Source: Costertonia aggregata (lineage in GTDB: Bacteria > Bacteroidota > Bacteroidia > Flavobacteriales > Flavobacteriaceae). Taken from it: a DNA stretch of 64,000 bases. Positions within the stretch are counted from its first letter, which is position 1. Each line of letters begins with the position of its first letter. The position numbers and the translations under genes were made by a program. Below are positions 36,403 to 45,800 of this stretch, in pieces. The stretch lies in assembly GCF_013402795.1 (NCBI RefSeq), contig NZ_CP058595.1, forward strand, positions 3,202,001 through 3,266,000, in the 5' to 3' direction. The notes below the pieces were generated by a model. That model was given only the letters and a program-made list of their open reading frames with translations. It was not told the origin of the DNA and searched no databases.

Positions 36403-37692
36403 TTACAGATGGGCTAAGTGACAATCGGACTTTTTTTTTACCGAAATCAGTTCATCGTTCCAATCGTTGCGGGTGTGGGATTTGTCCATTTTAATACCAT
36501 CTCTTGTAAAAGAGACAGAAAGGATGCTGATTACCCTCTTCCAATAGTCTCGTGATAGGTGTGGAAATCGTTGTATTTTGTCAAGATCGAGTTCCCAAAC
36601 CACCTTGTCCTTAAAACAAATCGCCTTTTCAAGGACTTTTGCCATCCCTTCCGGACCACTGGCGATCTGTTTATTGATAAAGTCCACATCTCGCTCCATT
36701 TCGGTCAGGGATTTGGACCTATAGTCCAGTTGAACCATCATTACGGGTCGCTTCCAATCAAGCTCCATAAAAACACGATCCGACCATCGATTGATCCAAG
36801 CGCTCAGTACCATAAGATCATAGCGCATTCCTTCGATATCATGGTCAAAGGCCAAATGAATCGGTAGATTAGCGGTCCCACCAACAAAAGTGTTCCATTG
36901 AAAGAACTGCTCCAACTTGCGATTATCGATATGGCCTGACATCGAAATGTAAAAGGCCTTGGGAAAACCATGTAGCTCATGATAGGCCATGGCGTCAAAC
37001 CCGCTTTCTACGCAGACCACTTTCTCCGCCTTAACTTCTGGATTTGAAACAAAAAGGTATTCGTAACGTTCGTTGAGGAACAACCGGAACTTTTTGGTTT
37101 TACCATCTTTGCTGTCCCGATACGGTCGATTGTACAAGGTGTAATTTTTGATACTGCCGTCCATTCCATATTTCGGAAGGGCAATATTGGCAATGCGACC
37201 TTGCTCGTCATTGATATGAAAGGCATTAAAAATTCTACCTTTAAAGGCTTCAGATCGGAGCGTTGCCGGACTAAGATTGCGACCCTCGGTCAGATAGAAG
37301 GGTTTGGTCAAGGGTTGGATGTTATAACGTTCCTCTAAGCTTATGAAGTTCTTGATGCTTTTTTGAGGTGTGTGAATATTGGCCGCCGGATAGCTTTGCC
37401 CGATTGCCCCTAATCCCGATTTTATGGCTTCATAGAAATTTGCGGAACGCATATGCAAGAATTTGAAAAAACGTCCCTTGTCCGAACTGTCGTTGCGATT
37501 GAAATAGGTAACGGGTTGCCTTTTGATTTGCAACACGATACGCTCATCATTCTTTTTGAATTCCCGAGAACCCGTACTTTTCTTTAAGAGCTGATACCCT
37601 TGGGCATTCAGATAGCCAGAAAAGTCGATATCTTCATTGATTTGTGCAATCAACCGTTTATAGTGTAAAGGATTCTGGGAATAGTTTATCAT
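36403..37692 (-). CDS. Toprim/primase-like protein
   Basis: A 429-residue protein with a DUF3991/Toprim layout, as in mobile-element primases. Residues 1-90 resemble a CHC2-like DNA-binding region without obvious Cys ligands. The Toprim acids are E229 in CVESGFDA and D283/D285 in AFDHDIEG. This fits a role in priming the complementary strand after transfer. The upstream in-frame ATG (37728) would add 12 residues; the start MINYSQNPLHY is preferred. It has a degenerate relative at 38753-39964. Confidence 0.8.
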   Translation of the reverse strand: MINYSQNPLHYKRLIAQINEDIDFSGYLNAQGYQLLKKSTGSREFKKNDERIVLQIKRQPVTYFNRNDSSDKGRFFKFLHMRSANFYEAIKSGLGAIGQSYPAANIHTPQKSIKNFISLEERYNIQPLTKPFYLTEGRNLSPATLRSEAFKGRIFNAFHINDEQGRIANIALPKYGMDGSIKNYTLYNRPYRDSKDGKTKKFRLFLNERYEYLFVSNPEVKAEKVVCVESGFDAMAYHELHGFPKAFYISMSGHIDNRKLEQFFQWNTFVGGTANLPIHLAFDHDIEGMRYDLMVLSAWINRWSDRVFMELDWKRPVMMVQLDYRSKSLTEMERDVDFINKQIASGPEGMAKVLEKAICFKDKVVWELDLDKIQRFPHLSRDYWKRVISILSVSFTRDGIKMDKSHTRNDWNDELISVKKKSDCHLAHL

Positions 37693-37768
37693 AATAGTTG
37701 AGAAGAGAGCTACACCGTATGTCTCCAATGGAGTGCGGTATATCTTTTGTAAATTGAATTGGATTGTG

Positions 37769-37795
37769 AAAAAAGGCCGTCCAGAATGAACGGCC
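37769..37795 (-). terminator. Rho-independent terminator (minus strand)
   Basis: GGCCGT / ACGGCC stem with a 9-nt loop; on the minus strand it runs into six Ts. It follows the 270-residue gene and separates it from the Toprim gene downstream. Confidence 0.8.
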
Positions 37796-37820
37796 CAAAT
37801 ACTGCCTGATCGCTAGTCCA

Positions 37821-38633
37821 TCAGACTTTCATGCCTCGGCTGCGGGGCTTTTTTTTTCCCTCCTGATGTACCTCGATGTTCTTGGCTTTAGCCAAGTCGA
37901 CATTTTTGGTAATGTAGGATTCCCTTCGCGGAGAATAGGATACCAAATAGGGCTTGATGCCATGTTTTTTGCTCTTGATGACCATTTCCAATTCCTGGCC
38001 CTTGTTCAGTGCATCGGCCTGTATTGCCGTCAATTTCTCTCCATAGAAATAGGTGTTGGTAGAAAGAGCGGATTTGGTTCGGATGTCCTGTATCCTTGGT
38101 TCGTAATAGGCCAGTTTTTGAAATACCTCCCCGTCATTGGTACTTCCTTGAAATACCACGAACTCTTTCTTGTCCACCATGCGTTCAAATTCGTCGGCAC
38201 TAAAATGATGGTTGTAGGCTTTGGCTTTGTCCAAAGTAACCGCCTCGTTTCTTCGGTACTGAACATCTAGACGAGAGCCAAGATTACGGTCGTAGACCAT
38301 CTGAACCATTTTCGCGCCCTCTTTGAGTTCTCCCTCTGAGATATAGGTAGACTCGTGAAAATACTCTTTCCCCTCTACCAAGTTATCTCGAACGCTTTCA
38401 GGGAGCTTTGCGTAGCTGATATATTGACCCTCCAGCTGTTCCTTGACATCGCCGTAAGCGAATTTTTGCTCTTTGGAGACGATAGGTTCAAAATATTTGC
38501 TGTTTTTGGGCAGGTTGAACGACTGCCCGTCATTGGTCATAACGGACACCTTGCCGTTTTGTTCTCCGGTTACCGTGGCTCGTTGCCACCTTTGGTTCAC
38601 TTTTACGTAAACCTTTTCTGCTTGATTTTCCAT
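37821..38633 (-). CDS. DUF3945-like mobile-element protein
   Basis: A 270-residue soluble protein. The N terminus (VYVKVNQRWQRATVTGEQNG) forms an SH3-like beta strand set; the C-terminal third (QADALNKGQELEMVIKSKKH, YSPRRESYITKN) is like DUF3945, common in Bacteroidetes conjugative elements beside topoisomerase or primase genes. No catalytic motif is seen. It has its own terminator and stands between the two Toprim-like genes. Confidence 0.6.
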   Translation of the reverse strand: MENQAEKVYVKVNQRWQRATVTGEQNGKVSVMTNDGQSFNLPKNSKYFEPIVSKEQKFAYGDVKEQLEGQYISYAKLPESVRDNLVEGKEYFHESTYISEGELKEGAKMVQMVYDRNLGSRLDVQYRRNEAVTLDKAKAYNHHFSADEFERMVDKKEFVVFQGSTNDGEVFQKLAYYEPRIQDIRTKSALSTNTYFYGEKLTAIQADALNKGQELEMVIKSKKHGIKPYLVSYSPRRESYITKNVDLAKAKNIEVHQEGKKKPRSRGMKV

Positions 38634-38725
38634 TTTTCAAGTTTTAAATTAAGGATTAATAAACAATTGTTAACTTTGTAATTCTTAACATGAGATTTCC
38701 ATTTTTCATGTTTTGAATTAAGGAT
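38630..38725 (-). repeat. Duplicated 27-bp translation leader
   Basis: Copies at 38630-38656 and 38699-38725 match in 25 of 27 positions. The first is the start codon and A-rich leader of the 270-residue gene; the second is an extra copy 69 bp upstream with its own ATG, opening a 17-codon frame. Confidence 0.75.
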
Positions 38726-38754
38726 AAAAGGGGGCGGGAGCGCCCCCTTTTTTT
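38726..38754. terminator. Bidirectional terminator
   Basis: GGGGGCG / CGCCCCC stem (38730-38736 and 38741-38747) with a 4-nt loop, As before and Ts after. It closes the gene ending at 38753 on the minus strand. Confidence 0.8.
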
Positions 38755-39964
38755 ATACGGCCATTTTAAAGGCCTTTAATTTATCGGCTCCCTTATAGGT
38801 ACCGTTTTCTTCATACTCTAAGGTCCAATTCGTGTTTTTTGGTTTTACTATTTCTATGATCTTATGCATATAGTTGCGGTAATAGCTCCAAAGAAAATAA
38901 CGCAACGCATTTACCTCATAGGGAATTCGGCAGGCTACCCACTCCTTTTCTTGATTCAGAACGATGCTTTTTCTATCGAGTAGGGACTGGTCGGTAATTT
39001 TATTGAACTTCAGATATTCCTTCATCAGACCGCCATTGTATTTCAGGATCTCATTGTGCAACTTTGCCAAGGGTTTCTGCCCCTCGGGTTCAAATTTGAC
39101 GGTCAAATGATCTTTGTCTACCCTGACCAAAAAGCGGGAATCATTGATAAAGGATATCAGCATCAAATCTTGTATATAGCCTTCGATTTTCGAGGAACCC
39201 GTGAAACTCAGCACCATCTTTTTCAACTTGGTACGTTTTAAGATTTGCAGGAGTATTTTCGAGCTACTGTAATTGATATCGGAAAGTGCCAGAAAAATCA
39301 CGTCTTCCAATTGAAATCTTTTTTGGAATGCCAAGGCCTCCATTGGGTTTTTCAATACGACCAAATTTTTAATGGTCTTAGGAACTTCGCTAAACCAAAC
39401 GGATTCCGATATATCGCTTTCGGCCAGTAGGGATAGTTTTCCTTCCAGTTCCGTGACATATCCCGTAAGGTTGTTGGCGAGATTTCGGTACGGAAAATAG
39501 ATTTGACCTTTTGGATTTTCAAAAACCCTGTTCTCGAAGATTTGCAAATCTGCCGACCGGACAGGATGTTCGGTCAACGAGAATTCCGAATCGAAATCGT
39601 TGAAATGGTTGTAGTCCAGCGCAACGGTCTCTAAGGTATTCTTCCATGTACCGTTCAGAAAAAAGTCTGGTTTTTTAACGATGGAATTATAGAATGCATC
39701 GAGCCTTGACCAAAGTCCTAATTTAGTATTTGCCTCGTTCCGTGAAATACGCTCCAATATAAAGTCAAACGGAGTACACTTTCTTTCAGGTGCACCTGGC
39801 CTATAGTACCGATAACCCAAATCCGTGCTAATGAGTATGTAACTGGTGCCATGGGTTCCATAGCTAATATACTTGTGCGTTTTCCGCTTTTCCGATATTC
39901 CGAAATATTCCATTAGGAAAACCAGATTTACAGTTTCGTCAAATTTTCGCCACTTATTTTTCAT
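38753..39964 (-). CDS. Degenerate Toprim-like protein
   Basis: A 403-residue protein aligned by eye along its length with the Toprim protein at 36403-37692. The two share the order: N-terminal CHC2-like region, linker, then Toprim core. The catalytic positions are lost: E229 of the active copy corresponds to K205 (LKNPMEA), and D283/D285 to T255/S257 (SFTGSS). The hydrophobic framework is kept, so the fold is probably intact. It is the first gene of the minus-strand operon, starting at ATG 39964 from the divergent promoter region. A regulatory or structural partner role is inferred. Confidence 0.65.
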   Translation of the reverse strand: MKNKWRKFDETVNLVFLMEYFGISEKRKTHKYISYGTHGTSYILISTDLGYRYYRPGAPERKCTPFDFILERISRNEANTKLGLWSRLDAFYNSIVKKPDFFLNGTWKNTLETVALDYNHFNDFDSEFSLTEHPVRSADLQIFENRVFENPKGQIYFPYRNLANNLTGYVTELEGKLSLLAESDISESVWFSEVPKTIKNLVVLKNPMEALAFQKRFQLEDVIFLALSDINYSSSKILLQILKRTKLKKMVLSFTGSSKIEGYIQDLMLISFINDSRFLVRVDKDHLTVKFEPEGQKPLAKLHNEILKYNGGLMKEYLKFNKITDQSLLDRKSIVLNQEKEWVACRIPYEVNALRYFLWSYYRNYMHKIIEIVKPKNTNWTLEYEENGTYKGADKLKAFKMAV

Positions 39965-39980
39965 GTGTGTAAAAATTACA

Positions 39981-40017
39981 TATATTTGCAATTATTACAG
40001 CAAATATAATAAATTTG
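39981..40017. promoter_or_regulatory. Divergent promoter with palindromic operator
   Basis: Perfect inverted repeat TATATTTGC / GCAAATATA at 39981-39989 and 40000-40008. On the plus strand TAAATTTG at 40010-40017 matches the -7 consensus, with TTTG at 39985-39988 upstream. On the minus strand the right arm gives TATATTTG. The repeat thus covers start signals in both directions. Confidence 0.65.
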
Positions 40018-40050
40018 TTGAAGTGTCAAAACTTTTATAAAAGAAAAACG

Positions 40051-40854
40051 ATGGGCTTGTGGAAAAGTATTAAGAAAAGAACTCTCGAAAAGATAAGGGG
40101 GTATGCGACAAAAGTGGGCGATGTGACCAACTCGGATGATGTCGAATATTTCACCCCTCAGAATACTGCCTACTGGATTTTCGTCGGGTTGTTCTTTCTC
40201 TGTTTTGTTGCCAATCGTCTTTTCTACGGGGATGTTCAAGAACCTAAGTACTTTGGGGCAGTAATGCAAGATTCCGAAGTTTCTGAAAACAAGACACGGG
40301 AAAATGTGATGGTCTATCGGAAACTTAGTCAACTGTTCCTCGAAATGGAGCGTTTTCAACAAGTAGAACGAATAAAACCTTTTCTTCTGTTGCATCCCGG
40401 AGTTCTGGATAGTGTTCCTTCGGCTGTTCCGTTATTTCGCGAACATTACGTGCTTTCAAGTCCTTATGGCAAACGCTACCATCCCGTACACCAAATTTCC
40501 AAAAAACATTTTGGTGTCGATTTGGCGGCCGCAAAGAACACCCCGATATACGCTACCGCCGCTGGAAAGGTCATACGTATCGAAAACAGCCCAAAAGGTC
40601 ATGGCCTCCACATCGTGATTTCCCATGCCCATGGTTTTCAAACACTTTATGGCCATATGGAATCGGTCGTGGTTGTGGAGGGAGAGGCCATCGGTGCCCA
40701 TGATTTTATAGGAACTGTGGGCAGTACCGGAATATCGACCGGGCCCCATCTGCATTACGAGGTCATTAAAAATGGCCGGCGAATCGACCCGACCGTATCT
40801 TTCAATCTGAAATATGAGGTGTATCTGAACCTGAAGAACCCGAATTACCGATAA
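40051..40854 (+). CDS. M23-family metallopeptidase, membrane anchored
   Basis: A 267-residue protein with one membrane helix (about residues 39-57, WIFVGLFFLCFVANRLFYG) and a C-terminal M23 (LytM) domain. Zinc ligands are in HFGVDLA, and PHLHYEV, with the middle LYGHM. M23 enzymes cut peptidoglycan cross-bridges. In a conjugative element a local wall opening for the transfer channel is the likely role (inference). The start at 40051 fits the -7 box at 40010-40017 better than the upstream TTG at 40015. Confidence 0.88.
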   Translation: MGLWKSIKKRTLEKIRGYATKVGDVTNSDDVEYFTPQNTAYWIFVGLFFLCFVANRLFYGDVQEPKYFGAVMQDSEVSENKTRENVMVYRKLSQLFLEMERFQQVERIKPFLLLHPGVLDSVPSAVPLFREHYVLSSPYGKRYHPVHQISKKHFGVDLAAAKNTPIYATAAGKVIRIENSPKGHGLHIVISHAHGFQTLYGHMESVVVVEGEAIGAHDFIGTVGSTGISTGPHLHYEVIKNGRRIDPTVSFNLKYEVYLNLKNPNYR

Positions 40855-40857
40855 GCC

Positions 40858-42117
40858 ATGAAAATGAAACTCGACAGACGCAATCCGATACAACTATTTT
40901 ACAAAGTCAGGAACTTGGTGTCCCGTTTTCTCGACCCTAATTTCAGTACGTTCCGAAAGTTCGAGTACAAGGTCAATCCAACCGATGAGCTGAACGACCT
41001 GAAAAAACTCCGTTATGTTCGAAATTTGGAGTTGGCCGAATCCGGTTTTATCAATACGGCGATAAAACAACAATTAAAGCGCTTAAAGAACAAAGACCTT
41101 TTATTTCAAAAAGACCGGACTATCACTCCGATAGGACGTATTACCTTTTTGGAAGGCGATACAGCTTTGAGGACTATTTTATTGGGGTATTGCAAATCCG
41201 AAAACAAAAATTACCTGTCCTATAACAAAGTGCACAATTGTCCGGTCTGGCATACCAATGACGATTCACAATACTTAAAACTTATAGAACGTATATATCC
41301 TTCCGAATCCGATAAACTCCTTATGAAACATCGCTATTTTCATAAAGACGTGTCGTATTTGGATACGGCTATCCAAGAAAAATTACTTGGATTTTTTAAT
41401 GCCGCTTTGCAAGCTATGTATTCGCGGAATAAGTTCTTGCAAAACGGAATTCAAAAAATCGCGCCACCGACCGATAGTATCGAGCAGCTATGCCATGGGT
41501 TGCCACTACGTATTGAAGAGGGTAAAAACGAATTGTTCGTACCGACCACCATTCATAAGGATTATGTCATATTGGTACCCTACCTTGCCGTGAGCAATGA
41601 CCAAAACAGAGTTTATTTTTCAGCGGAGGAGTTCCGTTCCCTACTTGGGGAAAGATTCATCGCCGCTTTTGCCGAAACTAAAATGGGTCTTTCCCTGGGC
41701 ACCTTTAATGACAAACTGTTTTTAAAAAAGACAGCTGTAGAAAGCTACAGTGGTACTCTCAAACAATGGACTTCGCTTGACGATTTTTTGGCATCTAAAA
41801 ATGTTTCCAAACTCCTGAAGTATAAGGTCGTAAACGATGTTATAAGGAAGAAAGACTTTTTCGTCAAGACAGAAGAAATTCCTGTTCACGGCACCAAAAC
41901 CGCAATAGTGCTTCATGAACATTACGGTTCCGGCAAGACATTTTACGCCTTGATGAAACATGGGCACAAACCAAAGCTCCCGGCGTACAGGCCGATTGCA
42001 TCGTTAAAGGAGGAATACCCTAATTATTACCCAGCGTATATGGCATCTCGCGAACGTAATACTGCATCGAAACCTGCAAAGTCACACAAACAAAAAACTT
42101 TTAAAATCCCGATTTGA
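40858..42117 (+). CDS. Hypothetical protein of the M23-methylase operon
   Basis: A 419-residue soluble protein with no recognised family. The N-terminal 100 residues are helical and basic (LKKLRYVRNLELAESGFINT), suggesting DNA or RNA contact; the segment LKNKDLLFQKDRTITPIGRI looks winged-helix-like. The C terminus is basic and low in complexity (KPAKSHKQKTFKIP). The short GSGKT stretch near residue 360 resembles a P-loop but lacks any ATPase surroundings. It starts 3 nt after the M23 stop and ends 4 nt before the next start, so the four genes form one operon. Confidence 0.6.
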   Translation: MKMKLDRRNPIQLFYKVRNLVSRFLDPNFSTFRKFEYKVNPTDELNDLKKLRYVRNLELAESGFINTAIKQQLKRLKNKDLLFQKDRTITPIGRITFLEGDTALRTILLGYCKSENKNYLSYNKVHNCPVWHTNDDSQYLKLIERIYPSESDKLLMKHRYFHKDVSYLDTAIQEKLLGFFNAALQAMYSRNKFLQNGIQKIAPPTDSIEQLCHGLPLRIEEGKNELFVPTTIHKDYVILVPYLAVSNDQNRVYFSAEEFRSLLGERFIAAFAETKMGLSLGTFNDKLFLKKTAVESYSGTLKQWTSLDDFLASKNVSKLLKYKVVNDVIRKKDFFVKTEEIPVHGTKTAIVLHEHYGSGKTFYALMKHGHKPKLPAYRPIASLKEEYPNYYPAYMASRERNTASKPAKSHKQKTFKIPI

Positions 42118-42121
42118 ACCT

Positions 42122-42439
42122 ATGTTATTTGAAATCAAAATTACCGACCCGATGGGTAACACTATTCTGAACGACATATTTTTTATGGATAGTATTATGG
42201 ATGTAATGGACATAGCTACTGATACCATAGTCCATGGCACCGGATACACGGATGAAAAGGCGTTTAGGCTAACCATCTTATCCGAAAAAGAATGTCACAT
42301 CGATTGCCGCTTCGCTGATTTGAGCGCGGCAATGGTATTCAAGAATATGCTGTACGACCGTCTTATTGAGCTTAACAGTCCTCTAGCGAGTCGGGAAACC
42401 GATTTGGAATTGGCTTATAAATCAAACGAATCTCTATAA
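42122..42439 (+). CDS. Hypothetical protein (105 aa)
   Basis: A small acidic protein, MLFEIKITDPMGNTILNDIF at its start, predicted alpha/beta, with no membrane segment. No family is recognised. It is tightly packed in the plus-strand operon between the 419-residue gene and the DUF1896 gene, so it is very likely expressed. Confidence 0.6.
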   Translation: MLFEIKITDPMGNTILNDIFFMDSIMDVMDIATDTIVHGTGYTDEKAFRLTILSEKECHIDCRFADLSAAMVFKNMLYDRLIELNSPLASRETDLELAYKSNESL

Positions 42440-42446
42440 AATTAAT

Positions 42447-42815
42447 ATGATGTCACAAGAAGAACTTTTACTTACCGATAGCACTATAGCTTTTAGAGCG
42501 AAGCATCCGGAAACCATCAAAAATTGGGAAAACCAGATTGTCAAGGACGATTGTACGCCGGACCATCATTTTTGCTATCACGCCTTAGAGGAATATCCGA
42601 ACCTGATAGCGCATCTTGACGTTGCCGAATACCGACTGGATTTCGCCATCAACGCCCACATTGTCCACGCCCAATTACAAGAACAGTTTCTTGATGATGG
42701 ACATACCGGGCCGATTGCCCTTGAACACGCCAACAACGAACTGCTAAAAATCTATGGCGCGCTAAATGAAAAAGAGCCCGTGGGACGGGCAGCCATTTTA
42801 AAATCCCTTCAATAG
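42447..42815 (+). CDS. DUF1896-like protein
   Basis: A 122-residue helical protein. The segment ALEEYPNLIAHLDVAEYRLD and the later YGALNEKEPVGRAAIL are like DUF1896, a family that stands before the large methylase-helicase in Bacteroidetes conjugative elements. The start of the next gene is 6 nt after its stop. Function unknown; a small partner of the methylase-helicase is suggested by constant linkage. Confidence 0.7.
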   Translation: MMSQEELLLTDSTIAFRAKHPETIKNWENQIVKDDCTPDHHFCYHALEEYPNLIAHLDVAEYRLDFAINAHIVHAQLQEQFLDDGHTGPIALEHANNELLKIYGALNEKEPVGRAAILKSLQ

Positions 42816-42821
42816 TCCGCT

Positions 42822-45800
42822 ATGAATAATGATATATTGGCCCGCATTCTTGAGGCGATAAAAACGGCCAATCCTGATAACTTTTATATCAATAATGGTG
42901 GTTTGGCAACATTGGGGCAGCTATTGTTCTATCCTCCAAAAGGAAAGGAAAACGTAGGCCATGAGCTGTTAGAAACTATCCAACAAGCATTTCCGGAAAC
43001 TTCAAAGGAAATTCTCGATTCCCTTAAACGGTACCATCTTACCAGCTATTACACCCCAAAAGCTATCATCGAGTATAAGATCAATCTGCTGAAAAAAAAT
43101 GGTTTTGAACCAAAGACCATATTGGAACCTTCAGCAGGAAACGGGGCTTACGTTCAGCAACTAAAAAAAGCTTTCCCCAATGCTGAGATTACCGCTTTGG
43201 AACCGGATATTCTATCCTTCGAAATAATGAAGGCCAACAATGTAAGAAGTGATAAGGTAACCGTTCTCAACATCCCGTTCGAGGATTACTATTTAAATTA
43301 TGATAAGCAAGGACAATTCGATTTGGTCATGACCAATATTCCATTTGGGGATATTCCGATTACCAAGGCCTATCAACACGATTATCTAACGGAAGGTCCG
43401 CTTAAGAACGTTGGCAACTATTTTAACGTCTACGCGCCCAAAATGGCACGACAAGGCGGTGTTACGGCTTTGATCACCTCTTCCGCCTTTGCCGAACGAA
43501 GTGCCTATACTGATTTCAGACAAAGGATTTTATTCGAAAACGACTTGCTTCTGGCCAATCGTTTCAATACTGATTTATTCTCCAATGAAGGGACAAAGGT
43601 TGTATCCGATTTATTGGTCTATCGAAAGACATCGAACAAAAGCGTTCTTTCCGAAAGTGAAATGCAACTTGTGGAAACGGAAAGTATTGAACTGGACGGA
43701 CAGCGGTTTGGGACGAACCGGTTCTTTAAAACGAATACCGAACAGGTTAACGGTGTACCGAAATTGGGCTTTTTCCATAACCGGCCGAGCATGGTCATTG
43801 AACCTGACGGCAAGTCCCTAAACGAGTTTTTGGAACGGCAGGCCAATAGCTTTGATTTTGAACAAATTGCTGCACCTCGTACTACCGAAAAGATTCATAA
43901 AACCGTTCCCGAAGCATCAGCACCCGTAAAGGAGAAGGCCGTAGCAGCACCGCCTTCTCAATTGGAAGTTGGTTCCGTACCTATAGCATTGCACGACGCA
44001 GATGCCAAACAATTTACCCGATTATTTTTTGGCAGCTATAATTTTGACGAAAAGGGAGCTGTGCTTTTTTATACAGACCCTCATAGTACTAGAAAGGTGC
44101 CGAATAAAATCACGGAGCTGGTACAGGATTACGCCCGTATGCGGAACGACCTCGTTCTTTTACTCTTAAATATAGAAAAAGGTAGACTTTCGGAAAAGGA
44201 CATCACCAAGCGTTTCCAAGATATCGATTATCAATTGGACACTTTCCATTTCAAATGGGGTTCGCTGAAACAACATCTTATTTTTCTGAAAGAAGACCAT
44301 TACTTTGAACAGGTCCGTCAACAGTTCGAGAAAAAGATAGCAGGCCAGGGCTATGGTAAAAACCCTGAATTTACCCTGCAACGATTTTTACGACCGCAGC
44401 CCGTAGAACGGGTAGAGGAACAAATACCGGGAACCAAGGAACAACTACATACAACGGCAGATGAAAAACGATTTGAGAATCCCGAAGCAATGGCGAGGTA
44501 CCAGTTTGACCAAAATGGAAACATCGATATCGGCGAAATAGCGCAAGCGTTCAAGACCAATGAAAAAAACCTTTTGCTGAGCGGACTCGAAAACCGTTCC
44601 TTTTTTCTGGAACCCGATTCGGAATCCGAAACTAGATACAGAACTGTTCCCTATTTTCTATTTTCCAGTGGTTACATCCAGGACAAAATCGATTATGTCC
44701 GGAACAATCCCCCACCATATGGAATCGAATCGGAAAAAATAGAACAGGCCCTTGCAGATATGTTACCCGTAAAACTAGACTTAAATGATATCGAGTTCAA
44801 TTTCGAAAGTCATTTTATCCCGACTACCGCTAAGGAATCCTTTTTAGAGGAACTCATCAATGAAAAAGTGCGGATCAATGTAGGTCAGTTCAATTCGACC
44901 TTGACACTACTGTTCCCAAGGGATTATAATTTGGAGGCACATGAACGTTTCAGTGTAGTTCTGAACCATGAAGTCAAGGCAAGCTATAAACGGATATTGC
45001 AACACTTCGCGGAAAACAGGTATCCGGTCATTTTCACTTCTTACAAGGACAGGTCCGGTAAGACGATTCGGAAATTGGATAAGGACGCTACCTTGATGGC
45101 ACAAAATCTGTACGAAGAATTACAGCTGCATTTCAAATCCTTTATCGAGGGGCGTCAAGAACTGAAAGCCACCATCGAAGATAATTATTACCAGGCGTTT
45201 CTAGCTGACGTCAATATTTCCGTACCCAAGGGTTGGCTCACATTTCCGGAAACCTTGGTGTATCCGCCCTATCAGCATCAAATCGATTCCACCTTGTTCA
45301 GTCTTACCAAAGGGAGTGCACTGAACGACCATCAGGTGGGCAAAGGCAAGACCCTTTCCATGGCCATGCTGGGCTATAAATTGAAACAACACGGGAAAAG
45401 TGAACGCACAATGTTACTCACCTTGAAAAGCGTAGCACCACAAATCGAAGCGGAAATCAGGGCAAACTTCCCTGAATTGAACATTCTTCGATTGAGTTCC
45501 AAGAATATGGCCAAAAGCAAACGCCCCAAAACCTTACGCACCTTAAAAAACAATAAGACCATTGACCTGATTATCGCCGAACATGGGCATTTAAAACGAA
45601 TACCAAAAGAGCGAAGATTTGTACTGGAGACCTTGGAAGAAAAAATCGAGATGATAGAACAAGATTTGGAAACGGCAAAGCAATATGGAAACGGTAAGGA
45701 ATCCAAGAAATTGATCAAGGGTATGATCAAGCGAAAGGAACACTTGGAAGACAAGCTACAGGCCAACCTGAAAAAGTTGAAAGAGCGTTCGACGGAAACC

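Noticed and set aside
39976-40395. 139-codon minus-strand frame
   Set aside because: Antisense to the M23 peptidase gene and it covers the divergent promoter.
40456-40893. 145-codon minus-strand frame
   Set aside because: Antisense to the conserved catalytic part of the M23 peptidase.
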